From positions 307,501 through 371,500 of the forward strand of contig JACSYO010002005.1 in NCBI GenBank assembly GCA_016806645.1: 64,000 nt of DNA, in the 5' to 3' direction. The notes beneath the pieces are model-generated. The model was not told the origin of the DNA. It saw only the letters and a program-made list of their open reading frames with translations, and made no database searches. This document shows, in pieces, positions 11,887 to 23,775 of this stretch. How positions within the stretch are numbered: position 1 is the stretch's first letter; each line of letters starts with the position of its first letter. Origin of the DNA: Ophiodon elongatus (lineage: Eukaryota; Chordata; Actinopteri; Perciformes; Hexagrammidae). The translations under genes were made by a program, and so were the position numbers.

Positions 11887-12030
11887 CCAGTGTGTAGCCG
11901 AGCTCGTGTCCATGCGTTTCATCCGGCTCGCAGGTTCGCAGCCCGCAATGTGCAGCATGCCTTTAAGTTTTCCACGCAGATGTTCCAGGACATTGTAGTA
12001 CAATTCACGCTGCGCTCAATTTTCCACGGA
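11887..12030 (-). other. kcng2: Candidate non-coding first exon of kcng2
   Basis: A perfect consensus donor, CTGG followed by GTAAGT, occurs on the minus strand at the edge of a CpG-rich block and points toward the kcng2 coding exon. The interval given is the minimum. The true 5' end may lie beyond the T-rich tract at 12031-12064. The exon contains an ATG at 11958-11956 that stays open to the donor (24 codons). After joining to the exon at 5994 it would continue 8 codons to a stop at 5968, giving a 32-codon upstream ORF. No transcript evidence is available. Confidence 0.5.
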
Positions 12031-12450
12031 GTTTTTTTTTTTTTTTTCTTTTTTTTTTTTTTTTACGGCTTAAAGTCCGGGATACAGCCCACGGAGCCCC
12101 GAAACACCGACTCGGTCCACGGGAGGCGAGACAGACGCGTTACTCCACATCAACAAACACTCCGTCAGACCGCCGCGCTCTCCATCAGAGACGACGTGGC
12201 AGATGTTGCAGCGCAGACTGTGTGTGTGCGTGTGTGAGCGCGCGCGCGCGCGTGTGTGCGTGTATATATGTGTGTGTGTGTGTGTTTGTGTGTGTGTTTG
12301 AGAGAGAGAGAGTGTGTGTGTCTCGCAGCAGCCGCTGAAAGACTGATGATGGTCACACACCGCTCGGACTGTTCAGGTGCGTCCGGAGCTGCGCGCTCCG
12401 CGGTGCGCTGCGCTCAACTGGCAAACTGCGTCTCCGGGAAACCACGCATG
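11900..12450 (-). promoter_or_regulatory. CpG-rich segment, probable kcng2 promoter region
   Basis: This roughly 550-bp block is visibly richer in G, C and CpG than the AT-rich flanks, for example around 12060-12215 and 12360-12460. It is interrupted by a T-run (12031-12064), an alternating CG/GT tract (12236-12312) and a GA-repeat (12466-12490). It lies directly upstream of the candidate first-exon donor. No reliable TATA box or start site can be assigned by eye. Confidence 0.45.
12236..12312 (+). repeat. Alternating purine-pyrimidine tract, (CG)n/(GT)n then (GA)n
   Basis: An uninterrupted GCGCGCGCGCG run merges with GTGTGTGTGC and ends in GAGAGAGAGAG. It lies just upstream of the candidate kcng2 first exon and is Z-DNA-prone sequence. 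Confidence 0.85.
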
Positions 12451-13439
12451 CTTCAAGTCCACCCCGAGAGGGAGAGAGAGAGAGAGAGAGGGGGGGTGGG
12501 GGGGGTTGTTATGTATTTCATCTCACTGTTATGAGATAAGCATGGACTCTAAATCATGTCTTCTTTTCTGCATCCTCATTTCATTCCCTAACCTGGCACC
12601 AAATTCTGCTTATAAATAAAGAAGTTCATCAGTATGACAAGATATCACCGCATGGCTGAGCTGAATGCTATTTTTTATTTAGATATAGACTCCACGCTTA
12701 TTTATGGTATACTTTGCTGGTATATTTCCAAACAGGAACAACAACAAAAAAAACCCACTACAGTGGACACAAAGTCAGAGTCGGACACACCCAGTCTCAC
12801 ACAGAAGGTGTGGCTTCTTCGCTGAAAGCCTGTTTTACTGGCCTGAGCTCTTTAATTTCAGCCAGGTCTGTCAACACGACGTCAGCTTAATTTAAAATGA
12901 GAGACGGCAGAGAGACAATGATTTTGGAGTCTGATTGATGCCAAAGTAAACAGTAGAAGCATCCATTTGCAGGATATCTGCTCGGCTAAATGCCTGCTAA
13001 CAGCTCAGGGCGAAAGCTACAGATGTGGTGACATAAAAAAGGACCAATAAATAGGACGCTTGCACTAAAATTAGAATCAGGGACAGGTGGGGTTGTTTGT
13101 AGGACATGGTGTTGAATTCACATTTCAGGCTGCAGTTGTCCTCGAACAAAACACTGAACACTGGCCAGACCCCAGAGGTGCTGCTCTGCTGCCGTGAGTT
13201 TGACCTCTGACCTCTTCGAAATAAATTAAAACGAGGATTTCCATATGATGAAAAAAAAAAAAAAAAAAAAAACTTTTATCGACTGAAATTCTTCAGGATA
13301 AAAACAATACTACATCTTCAAAAATCCACAATGACGGCGGCTGAGTACCTGGCGAACCGACACGTGTTCATGTGTGAGTGCGGTTCCCCTTTAAACCCGC
13401 AAAACTCCCAGTTTGCTCTCCATCTGGGCACGTCTGCTT

Positions 13440-13770
13440 CAATCGAGTCGTCACATTAAGGCCCTATGAGCAAAATGATTACCTCATTAAAATAAGCCAA
13501 ATAGAGCACCTGCAGCCACCATGCGGTGGGTAAGTCGGCTGGTGGGAATTGGCCATGCATTAGTTTCCGTTCATCATCTTTGTAAGCGTTGACTTAAAAT
13601 GGGCCCAAATGCAACGTTTTCTGTGGCAGTTCAAGGCAAATGCGACGACGTAAGCGTAATATTAGCGAGAGTTGAGAAGAGTCATATTAATGTCCGTTAC
13701 TCAGCCAAACTCTAAAGCTGGCTGACATCGCTGAAGCAAACATTAGCCGTAAGAAATTGGTCCTAGCAGA
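13440..13770. promoter_or_regulatory. Candidate conserved non-coding element
   Basis: This non-repetitive block lies upstream of the CpG-rich region and contains ATTACCTCATTAAAATAAG, GCCATGCATTAG and TAATATTAGC motifs. It has no extended open frame. Composition is the only evidence. Confidence 0.2.
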
Positions 13771-14438
13771 CCAAGTGGGCCCTGAGTGAAATGAGCAAGA
13801 GCGTTTTTTTATTAGCTCTTAATTCAACTTGTGTGTGTTATTTCTAATTTCAAAAGTCACACATTCTCGCTTTACATTTTGAATAGCTGGGAGCAAGAAT
13901 CCCCAGTTGGTGGCTCCACTTTTAAATGTATACTGTTTAGAAACCCTTAGTCTTGTTTGTTATTTACTTTTCTTTAACAGGTCAGTCCTGCAGAAAGCCT
14001 GCAGACCCCGAAGGCACCCGGGAAGAAAGACGTGGAATCCTGCAAGAGAAGTGGAAAAATATACTTACTCGAATCAAAAATTACCCAAATGACATGACTT
14101 TGGGGAGAAAAGACCATACAGATTTGATAATGAGAGATCCTTTAAATTCTGGGGAAGTTAATTGGACTTTTTAACACAGCGGAGAAACTCGCACAGCCAG
14201 CAGAAAAAAAAGAAACCCTTTAGATGTCCCCTCGAGGAGTTATGAACTCGGCAAGTCCACTCCCCTCTTTGTTTGTGTCTCTGATTTCGGTTGGTGTGTT
14301 TCTCCAGTTAATTCTATCTCACATCAAGGTACGAGATCCTCTCGGGTCCCTTTTGTCTGCAGACAGACGTTATTAATCTGCCACCCGCTCCCTTGTACTC
14401 ATCCCTCTCCCTCACGAGCCAGACTCTGCCTGTCCCCC

Positions 14439-14442
14439 TGTG

Positions 14443-14494
<52 letters not shown>
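14439..14494 (+). repeat. (GT)n microsatellite
   Basis: About 55 bp of TG dinucleotides with a single C interruption. Confidence 0.95.
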
Positions 14495-14495
<1 letters not shown>

Positions 14496-15179
14496 CCGCT
14501 CTCCAAGGTGTTTTCAGTTCACGCCACTTGATGAAATGAAAATGGAAGTTTGTTGTTGTGCAAATTCATATTTAATTTAACCGTTCTGAGTCAGGCAGCT
14601 ATTTTAGGTTTTCATCCTCGAACATGAAAAGCTCGCGGAGGCTCGTCATGATGGCGGACAAAGAGAAACAAAGCCGGGTTTACAGTCTGGGAGATAAGTA
14701 ACCGCGAGTTCCACTGATACGGCTATTAGCAGCTCTCCACAAGCGCCCGGCATTGATGGATCGCCACGCTCCGAATATGCTGCATCAGCCACGTGGGTAC
14801 ATAATAAACGTTGACTTCATCCCCTTCATCCCTCATGAAATAAATAAATAAAAGGCCTTGTTTTCTCTAACAAAGCCGGGGCGAAGAATCGCTTGCAGTT
14901 GGTTAATGATGCCACCTAATGTACACAGACGTGGACGTCCCTTGGTCTTTGAGGATCATTAGCCGTGTTTTTATTTCAGGGCCATCGTGGTACAAAGGTT
15001 CCACGTTAAGTATTAAGTTATGTAAAAGCAGTTATTCTTACACTGTTGTTTTTCATACAACAGAACTGTCAGTGTTTATGTCGGTTTGGTAAATTTTTTG
15101 CATTTGCATTTGTGGTACTTTGAAGTATCACTTGGATTGGCTAAAGCTGGACATGTCAACCATCAATCCGTTACTTTGA

Positions 15180-15620
15180 GCTATTTTAACTGTTATATAC
15201 ATATAAAACATGAACTATTTTTATCATCTATCCAAAGCTGTCATTTATTTATTTAGTTATTTTTTAACCATCAATTTTAACCATTCATACATTATCTTTA
15301 GCTAATTACATCAACTGTTAGCTGTTTATTTGGACCATTAATCCAGTATTTGTTTTATATCAATTGCATCTGATCTATTTCAACCATTTATTTGTTACTT
15401 TCAAATAAATTTGAACCATTCATACATCGTTGTCTGGTAAATATACCAACTGTTAGCTGTCTAATTGAACCATTTATTCATTATTTGTAGTTACTTTATC
15501 AACTGCTAGCTATTTCTATCATTTATCTGTTACGTTTAGCCATGTATTTGATTCCTTTATCCAGTATGGTTAGCTAACTTCATCAACTTCTAGTAAATCA
15601 TGATGAGTTACTTTAGGCAA
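15180..15620 (+). repeat. Diverged tandem repeat of roughly 60-115 bp period
   Basis: The phrases 'CATCAACTGTTAGCTGTTTA', 'ACCAACTGTTAGCTGTCTAA', 'TATCAACTGCTAGCTATTTC' and 'TTCATCAACTTCTAG' recur with 'ACCATTTATTxxTTACTTT' between them. This indicates an old, decayed tandem array. Copy borders are hard to place by eye. Confidence 0.55.
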
Positions 15621-15637
15621 ATATCTGTTTTTTTAAT

Positions 15638-15800
15638 AGTAATTTACCGTAAACAAAAAAAACAGTTCCCAACTGTGAATTTTACAGTTGCAAAATAATC
15701 AAAATAATCATACCGTAATGTCTTATGTCTTATACATTCTCACAATATACGGTAAATTACCGGCAATCACAGCTGTCGGTAATTTACCGTATATTACACA
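15638..15800. repeat. Palindromic repeat containing a perfect 19-bp hairpin
   Basis: 15744-15762 and 15777-15795 are exact reverse complements (19/19) around a 14-bp loop. A further copy of AATTTACCGTAAA lies at about 15641. The TACGGTAAATTACCG core is a recurrent motif of fish foldback/MITE repeats. Confidence 0.75.
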
Positions 15801-17044
15801 GATTTTTCTTTTACAATGTATGTAAACCATTTATTTAGTATATAATTATTTACCATTGCTTTTTCACTTGCTAACTACTTTTCACACGTTACGTCCTAAC
15901 TCACAGTGTTATGATGTTACAGACGACCCTGTAGATATATATTCCAATCAGTTTGTAATTTTAAACTTTTTTAGGCCAGTAGTACTCCACAATCTTTCCA
16001 CGTATCCCCTGGCAACTGTAGAAGTACACCTCATGGGGTACAAGTACTACTGGTTGGGAAATATACTACTAATTAAAACTCTTGTTGTTGCCTGAGTTGT
16101 TGAAAGCAGGTTATAGGTTATTACTTGTTAATATTAATGCTCTCCTCACAGGCTTGATAAAATATATCTTTCTTTGTGAAGGCGCTGGCCCCTGGAGGGG
16201 TTATTGATCCATATTCTCTTCACAGAAGGCTGTTTTTGAAGGGCGCCGCGGCGGCGGCTCTACCTGAGTGAACACGTGCAGCCTCCGGGCACGACGTACA
16301 TTATGAATCAACCAATACCAGGTTTAGCCTCATGATTATGACCTGCTGTCGTAATGAGACGCTCACCCTGTGGAAGAGCTCGTCGTGAGCCTGGGGCCGG
16401 CGGAGAGAGGGATTTCAATATTAATGACACAAGCGGTTGATGAGCAAATATGTCCGCTGGGGCTCCGCTCACGGCTCGTTGATATCAGGCGGAGCGGAGA
16501 CCTTCAGGTGGGAGAAGAAGAACGAGCTCAAAGTCTTAGGAGGGACACGTCCTTGCGTATTGTCTGTCAATCTGATGCCGTCTATAAACTCACAGGCAAA
16601 GTCGATCTGGTGTGAAGATCCCCACCAGGCAAGTTTGGTTTAATCAAATTGTGTTAAGTCCTTAAGGCGTGTGTGTTTGTGTCAAATGAAATCAACTCTC
16701 TATTCAAACTCCGATGGATTAGTTAGGAGACACGACAACAGGAGGAACTAACAGAGGAAACATATTTATGGGTGGAAAGGAGACGAGGAGTGATGCAATC
16801 AGTCATGTCAGGTGGATTAGGACAATTAAAGTTCATTTAAATTCTGTCCATTGAATACGGTTCTTATTGATACATGACTGTTGTACTCCAAGTCTTAGTT
16901 GCATAGACCTGAAAAAAATCGTTAAATTTCTTTGCTGTTGTCTTGAAAACATTTCTTCAAATATAAATGTTTTATGATATATATATATATGGATAAATGT
17001 CAAAAGAAATATGTAAAAAAGGTAAAAAAGGTATAATATTTATA

Positions 17045-17279
17045 CGATTGGAGCCGAGTGCAACATAATTTAATATATATATATATATATACACATATCA
17101 GATTAAAAATTAATCCCAACGATTGGAGCCATATATATATATATATATATATATAATCTTATATATATATAATCGTGCAACATACTTTAGTGCAACATAC
17201 TTTAATATATATACATACTTTAATATATATTAAAGTATGTTGCACTCGGCTCCAATCGTTGGGATTAATTTTTAATCTG
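17045..17279. repeat. Interrupted long inverted repeat with AT-dinucleotide expansion
   Basis: 17099-17130 and 17248-17279 are perfect 32-bp reverse complements. The right arm extends inward (17230-17260) into sequence whose complement is split: part at 17045-17066, part at 17185-17203. (AT)n runs at 17073-17090 and 17131-17153 separate the pieces. It looks like a foldback element rearranged at its AT-rich centre. Confidence 0.8.
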
Positions 17280-19014
17280 GGATCAATAATTAGAAACCTA
17301 TAGGTTGAATGATTGTGTGTAAACCGTTCTTTAAAATCTTTGTTGAGTCCTCTTCTTAACTTTTCAAACCTTTTCGAATCAGGTTAATTAACATTTCATC
17401 ACTCTAAGTATTGAAAACCAGGAAACCCATTTCCGACAACATAAACTTTCAACTTGGCAGATTCCTTGTGCTTATTTTCACGGCCGCACACACACCAATA
17501 AACTAATTTGGAAGGTACTACGCAGCAGAGACACAGAGATCTAATCACAATTAGAAATACAGATATAATTTGTTGAACATAATGGAATAGAGTTGTTCCA
17601 TTACTTTTTCACTCTGAAGGCCGTCGGTGAGAACAGTGGTCACTGGGGCAAACGCTAATGGGGCTCTGAGCTAAAATAAAATAAATGCTTATACACGGAG
17701 ACGATGAAAAGCCAAACGTCACCTCTGAATGACATTTAATTCCATAGCAGCCTCGCAGCCATTTACCTTTCTAGCTGCATTTTCCCTCAAGTGAAAAGAT
17801 ATATTCCTCCTCCTGCAGACGCTGAAAGCAATCATTATGTGATGAGTCATAATAGTCAAATAAAAAAAAAATAAAAAGGGCTATTTAGAGTTGAATACAT
17901 TACATAAATGCATTTCAACCTGAGCACTTTCCCCTTTTTATAGACTTTTCTTTCTTAAATGTCAACTTTAAACATGAGGTGGGTGCAGGAAGTATCAATC
18001 AAGCCCAGAGAAAGGTGCTGAATCCCCGCTCCGTAGACAAGGTTGTGCGTGGTGATTAAAATGCTCTTATTCAACATTTAAAGCATGCATGAATCAATAT
18101 TGTTAAAGTAACAATCGTTAAAATGACTGTGTGATGTGAATGAAGTGGCTCGGCGTAATAAAACACAGAGAATTATCACCCGACTCCGCAACTCCTCTCG
18201 TTTTAGAGCCTTTTAGCGTCTTTTAGCTCATTCTTTTGGTTTTATAGTTCCCAGCTTTATTTACCAATCTGCAGAGAGACAAAGTCGGCGACTTGCTTCC
18301 AACGGCCAAAATGGATTAATCATGCTTTTAATCACCTGCATTGAAACGATGCAAATATTAAAGTGTTAGCTCACTTTCAAGACCCTGAAAAGCTTTTTGG
18401 GAAAAAGGAAGCTCTCATTGCCAGACCTGCTGTCTCCGATTCTTTTTATTTGAGGGCTATTTGCTCAAAGAAATACCTTCAAGCTGTATTTTTTCTAAAG
18501 GGATGAAAAGCAGAGGAGACAGGTGCCTTCATCCTGTGAGGCTGTGCAAATAGCATCCTTATGAATCACAGCACTGCCGGTCCCCTGTTCATGGTCCCAA
18601 CTTCTTTATTTTAAATAATGCATTCACATTATTCAAGCAGGCTGGTCCCACTCAGCATTTGACGAGCACTGAAACAATCGTAACATGCCAAGTGGCGCGG
18701 ATGTGGTTTCCTGAGTGGCTGTTTGTGGGTGCAAGAAGAAAAAGTAAACGTATTTGAAGCGCAGTCCAGTCTGTGTTTTAGATTGTTTCACTTGTAGTTG
18801 CAGAGATTGAGTTTGAGATTGAGTTTGAGAATCTCCTGGCGAGCTTCCATCACATCCCATCAGAGAAGAGGTCTTTCTCTTCCTCTCTGGCCTCATTGGC
18901 CCCATCAGGTTGACGAGTGCTCTGCTGCTGTTGTGCAATATTGAAGACGAGGGGAGAGGAACAGAGGGAAGAAATTCCCACGCAAACCAACGACTTACAA
19001 TCCTGCGAGACGTC

Positions 19015-19050
19015 GTCTTCTTCTTCTTCTTCTTCTTCTTCTTCTTCTTC
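19015..19050 (+). repeat. (TTC)n microsatellite
   Basis: About 11 units of CTT/TTC. It produces a poly-lysine run in the antisense open frame spanning this area, which is not a gene. Confidence 0.9.
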
Positions 19051-19544
19051 TGTGTCGCTATCGCGTCTTCGAATCGAATCGTTTCAAAGCTCGGCACCGA
19101 AGAAGTGACAGAGGATGAAACGATCTCTCCATCCACCACAGACAGGATCGCAGGGATGGAACTTCTTCGAGGCCGCCCGTTAATGATGCCCGAATGTGCG
19201 TTTGGCGCACACATGGTGTCACGTGTGCTTTGATTTGCAGAGAAAGAGAGAGAGAGAGAAGAAAAAAAGGAATTCAAATTAGATTCGAGGCTGATTTCGT
19301 TTGATTCGGAGAGAGACGGGCCGGAGAGGGACATGTCAGAGTGCCCACCAGGAAACACACAAACAGCTCCAGCATCTGCAGAGCGCTCACGTCAGCGGTT
19401 CTACAGCCGAGCATCTTCAGCTTGCAACAGTCCCACAAGTCAAGGACGAGAAGGGGGGGAAGTGCAGAATCTGGCATCCCTCGCCAAGCAGCGCACAAGC
19501 AGAGGAGCCTCAGCAGCAGCTGCATCTCTACACTGACCGCTGAC

Positions 19545-19545
<1 letters not shown>

Positions 19546-19595
<50 letters not shown>
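19546..19595 (+). repeat. (CA)n microsatellite
   Basis: An uninterrupted CA tract of about 50 bp. A second shorter CA tract lies at 19645-19661. Confidence 0.95.
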
Positions 19596-19597
<2 letters not shown>

Positions 19598-20570
19598 CGT
19601 TTTTTGTGTTGGCAGATTTAATAAGCTCCCCTGTCACCCAACGCTACACACACACACACACATACAAAAATCTACACACTGCAAAATTGTCTTAACAATT
19701 CTCACACTGAGCTTTTAAGACTTGTGTTTCTTGAAACTAAAATGGGTTGCCTGTTAGGTACCGGGAGCACCGACATCTTGAGACACGATAAAACGAGGCA
19801 GATTTCTGTCCTAGTAACAAGATATATATATTTTTTTTAAACAAGCTGATTTGTTTGGCAAACAAGTGTAATAATTTCACCCTATTAGCAGATTATCTAT
19901 ACTTTTGTTAACAAAGATTTCGGGACTCATTCGTGGACTTGACTGGAAAAATGTTAAGATTTTTAAAAATAATATTCACCCGTGTGGTTTAGTGTCCTGG
20001 CAATCTGCATCAGTCCTGGCAGAGTCTGGAAGTGGTGCTCGTATCGGCTAATTGGCCTCAGCTGTAACATTTATGTGTCGCCATCAGTGGCGGATTCATC
20101 AGCTGCCTAGAAACCAGCCGACTAGTAACAACTGATCCCATTCGTAGAGGTTTATAATGCAACCTTTATAACCTGACACTTCATCACCACTCTGGTGATA
20201 CCTTCATGCCTTCAGCCTTCATGCTGCTGCAGCTCCATCTATCACCTCAGCCTACACATCATATGCTCAGAGACTCAGTTCTTCAACACAATCTTTGCTG
20301 TGATTCTTTGAGAGCTCCCTCAAAGAGGGAAGTAAATAAATCAAGAGATAAGTAGAGTCATTTTCTGATAGGCTTCCATACGATCTTTATCGATTATATC
20401 AATTGAAAATTGGCAAAGCTGAGGGGGATGGGAGCTGTGGACCTCAGGGTCTGTAACTGGGAATTATGTATTCAGCTTTGAGTCGTAAGACCTGGAAAAA
20501 AGTCCATAAGAGACCTTAGCAGAGGTTGTTTTTTTAAAAACTCTTTTCAGGCCAGTCGATTTCAAGTATC

Positions 20571-20585
20571 AAGAATGTTCCTTTT
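20571..20585 (+). repeat. Left target-site duplication of the LINE
   Basis: AAGAATGTTCCTTTT, identical to 22833-22847 on the other side of the LINE. Confidence 0.9.
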
Positions 20586-22832
20586 GAGGCACCAAAAACA
20601 TACAACGAAGCTCTGATATCCTTAATTGTTAAAAAAAGATAAAGACCCCACCGACCCGGGAAATTATAGACCTGTGAGCTTGATTAATGTGGACTGCAAA
20701 ATCCTAACAAAGATTTTGACAATGAGGCTGGAAGCTATTCTACCACGCTTAATACATTCAGATCAAGTAGGATTCATAAAGGGAAGGTCATCCGCAGACA
20801 ACATCAGACGTCTGCTACATCTTATACAGCTTCATCAGGGGGAACCACTCCCACAGCTGCCTTTTCCTTGGATGCTCAAAAGGCATTTGATAGGGTGGAG
20901 TGGAGCTTCTTGCGATATACCCTTAAACGATTTGGGTTTGGGGAAACTTTTATTCGATGGGTGAACGTAATTTATTCAAATCCACGAGCAGCAGTGATAA
21001 CAAGTGGAATGATATCACCCTTCTTCAATCTAATGAGAGGTACCAAACAGGGAGACCCTCTTAGCCCCCTACTCTTTACACTATTCTTGGAACCTTTGGC
21101 TTTCGCCATCAGGACAGAGGCGGATATTAAGGGGGTCGTACGAGGGGAAGAGGAACACAAAATGTTTGTGTGTGCAGATGATATGTTATTACTGATCAAG
21201 GATCCTTTGGTGTCAATTCCTAATGTTCTATCTACAGTTGAATCCTTTTCAAAAAATATCAGGTTCTAAAATAAATTGGCAAAAGTCTGAATGCATGCCG
21301 ATATCAAGAGGATGCATTCCATCAATGGTCGATTCATTCCAGTTTAAATGGATCCCAAGGGGACTGAAATATTTGGGTATTAGGCTAGGCTGAAAATATA
21401 ATCTCTATTAATATGTTCCCGTTAATACAAAAAGTTAGGGTAAACTTTGACAAATGGAAAGTGTTAAATCTTACCTTATGGGGAAAAATTAATATCATTA
21501 AGATGGTGGTGGCTCCACAATTTAACTACATCTCTATGATGATACCAGTAACCACTTCCGAAGGAATTTTTAAACAATATAACCATCTAATTAAGGAATT
21601 TTTATGGAATGACAAAAAGCCTAGAGTCAGTATGAAAAAGCTCTTTGCCTCAAGAGATAGCGGGGGATTGGCTCTTCCAAATATGGAATTATATAACATA
21701 GCATTCGAAATGAATAAGCTAGCACGGCACTGTGCAAATTATGAATCTAACCCCGCGTGGGTAAAGATGGAAGGGGAACTAGCGGCTCCATCTCAGGTTA
21801 TGGACTCATTATCACAAAAACACACAACAAAAACAGACCAAAGAAATCTAATTTTACAACACTCTCAGTGGGCATGGGTAAGGGCACATACGATTCACAA
21901 AAATTTAATTTAGATGAGAAGGGGGATTTCTGGAAGTATTTGCAGTTGAGGAGTAGCATGGGGTCAGTGTCTGGACTGAAAAGAGAAGAGAAGGAAGAGA
22001 ATAAGATTCAGGAGTTCCTCAGTGCTTCCCGTACCCGACACTCTGCCTCAATATTCTATAGAAAAATGTCAAATACTCAAGCTGGAATGCGTGAAGGCCT
22101 GAGATTAATATGGCAATGAGATTAGGGAAGATGTATGGCGAGAAATAATATCAAAAGTAGGCTGGGCTACAAGGGATGTAAGAAGCAAGTTTACTCATTA
22201 CAAAATTGTACATAGATATTATTTTACACCTTTGAAACTGTATAAAATGGGCTTAATGCAGGATAATAAATGTTGGAAATGTAACAAAGAAATGGGCACT
22301 TTTCTCCACGCTCTCTGGGAGTGCTCCAATGTGTTGCCTTTTTGTAGGGTAGTACTGAGGAGCCTAGAAGAGTGGCCCACATACGCCCACGCTCATAGAA
22401 TGGCTCAAACTCATGGCAGAGACAGCTGCATTTGAAAATATGATTACCAGAGTAAAGAACAGTTCAAGCCAATCTGACCAAGCATGGAAAAATCTGATGG
22501 CTTTTATTACAAATTAGAGGAGGGGTCGCATACTCGTGGACGGGATTTGTGTGTTTAGGAAAATGCAGGTATAGGTGCAAGGCTGTGTATATGAATTTAC
22601 ATGTAAAAGATAATTAAAGGGGTGCCCGGGAGGGGAGGTGGGAGAGGGGGGTTCTTGGAGCTGCTTTTAAATCAAGCGTTGAATGTATTACCCTTTTTTC
22701 TTTTTCTTTTTTTTTCATCATTATTATTTATTTATTTATTTATTTTTATTACTTTGTTGTTGTCTGACAGGCCTGGTTTTTGTATTTATGTATGATGTTA
22801 ATATGTCTAAATGAATAAAAAAAAGTTAAGTT
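20586..22832 (+). mobile_element. 5'-truncated L1/Tx1-type LINE (ORF2 remnant)
   Basis: About 2.25 kb of a non-LTR retrotransposon begins inside the reverse transcriptase at APKTYNEALI. Seen in order: DPGNYRPVSLINVDCKIL, QVGFIKGRSSADNI, the motif A block DAQKAFDRVEW, the motif B block GTKQGDPLSPLLF, and the catalytic box FVCADDMLLL with Cys in place of the usual Tyr of YADD. The C-terminal thumb follows, then a CX2CX8HX4C knuckle (CWKC...H...C, about 22272-22324). At least three frameshifts (near 20630, 20850 and 21250) and an in-frame stop at 21391-21393 break it, so it is dead. The 3' end has an AATAAA and a short GTTAAGTTAA tail. No apurinic endonuclease domain or ORF1 is present. Confidence 0.95.
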
Positions 22833-22847
22833 AAGAATGTTCCTTTT
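22833..22847 (+). repeat. Right target-site duplication of the LINE
   Basis: AAGAATGTTCCTTTT directly abuts the LINE tail and is an exact match to 20571-20585. The 15-bp length is typical for LINE integration. Confidence 0.9.
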
Positions 22848-23585
22848 TTTATATATAGCTGAGACAAGGTCATTTCAACGGATTGGTCAAATAATTGAAC
22901 ATGCAAGACCAAACTGCTTCTTTCTTATATATTTTCTATTGTTCTGACATTTCAGCTTTAAAAAGGTCATAATAAATAAATATTGGTTATAAATAAATCA
23001 AGTGAGAAGTAGGGTCATTTTCACAACATTCAAATAACTCTGAAGCTCACAGCGGAGGTTCGATTTAATTATTTTAAGTCAAAGTTCTGGGAATCTCAAA
23101 CTCACATGGAGGGACAGGTTGTTTTTGTTTTTACCCTCCCAGCCTGTCACAGCATTGGTGTTCGATGCCCTTCACCGCTGCCACGCACAATCAGCACCCA
23201 GCCGCGGGTTCATGGGACGGCTGTGCCTGCCACGTCAGTTCCTCCTGTCACCGGCTGTGGGAGACGTCTCATAAAGGGGTGGTCTGTGTCTGTGGGTGTC
23301 AGAGGATGTGTCTAATGCCTACACCCCCTCCTACCTTCACCACCCCCACCTAACCCCACCTGCCCTCGCCATCTGGCTCCACGTCGTCTCCGTCCCTGCT
23401 CCAATAATGGATGGATTAACTCTTGCATTTTCATCTAGCGCCATCATCAGGTCAAGGTGTTTCCTCTCCGATCCTTAATGGAGCTGTGTTTAACATTCAG
23501 GACCTTGATACAGCATCAAACTATTTCCTATGTGAAGGTAAAGTGGACTAATGTCTACCTGAGCAGAGAATGAAGCCACACTCCC

Positions 23586-23591
23586 TGTGTG

Positions 23592-23630
<39 letters not shown>

Positions 23631-23645
23631 GTGTGTGTGTGTGTT
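23586..23645 (+). repeat. (GT)n microsatellite
   Basis: About 60 bp of GT with two GC interruptions. Confidence 0.95.
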
Positions 23646-23775
23646 GTAATCCAAGCTTCCCTTTGATTTGTTGACACAGCCGGGCCGTCCGTCCGTGCAT
23701 TTAGTGCACGTGAGCGTGCACTCTAACACGGCGGTTACAGCTGATAACGCCGTCCCGACAGATGGCGCCCGCCCT

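Noticed and set aside
12070..12360. His/Thr-repeat open frames
   Set aside because: They are translations of the GT/CG dinucleotide tract in the CpG-rich region.
18633..19358. 241-codon minus-strand open frame
   Set aside because: It is held open by the (TTC)n tract, which reads as poly-lysine. The composition is serine-rich and shapeless, and there is no family resemblance or splice support.
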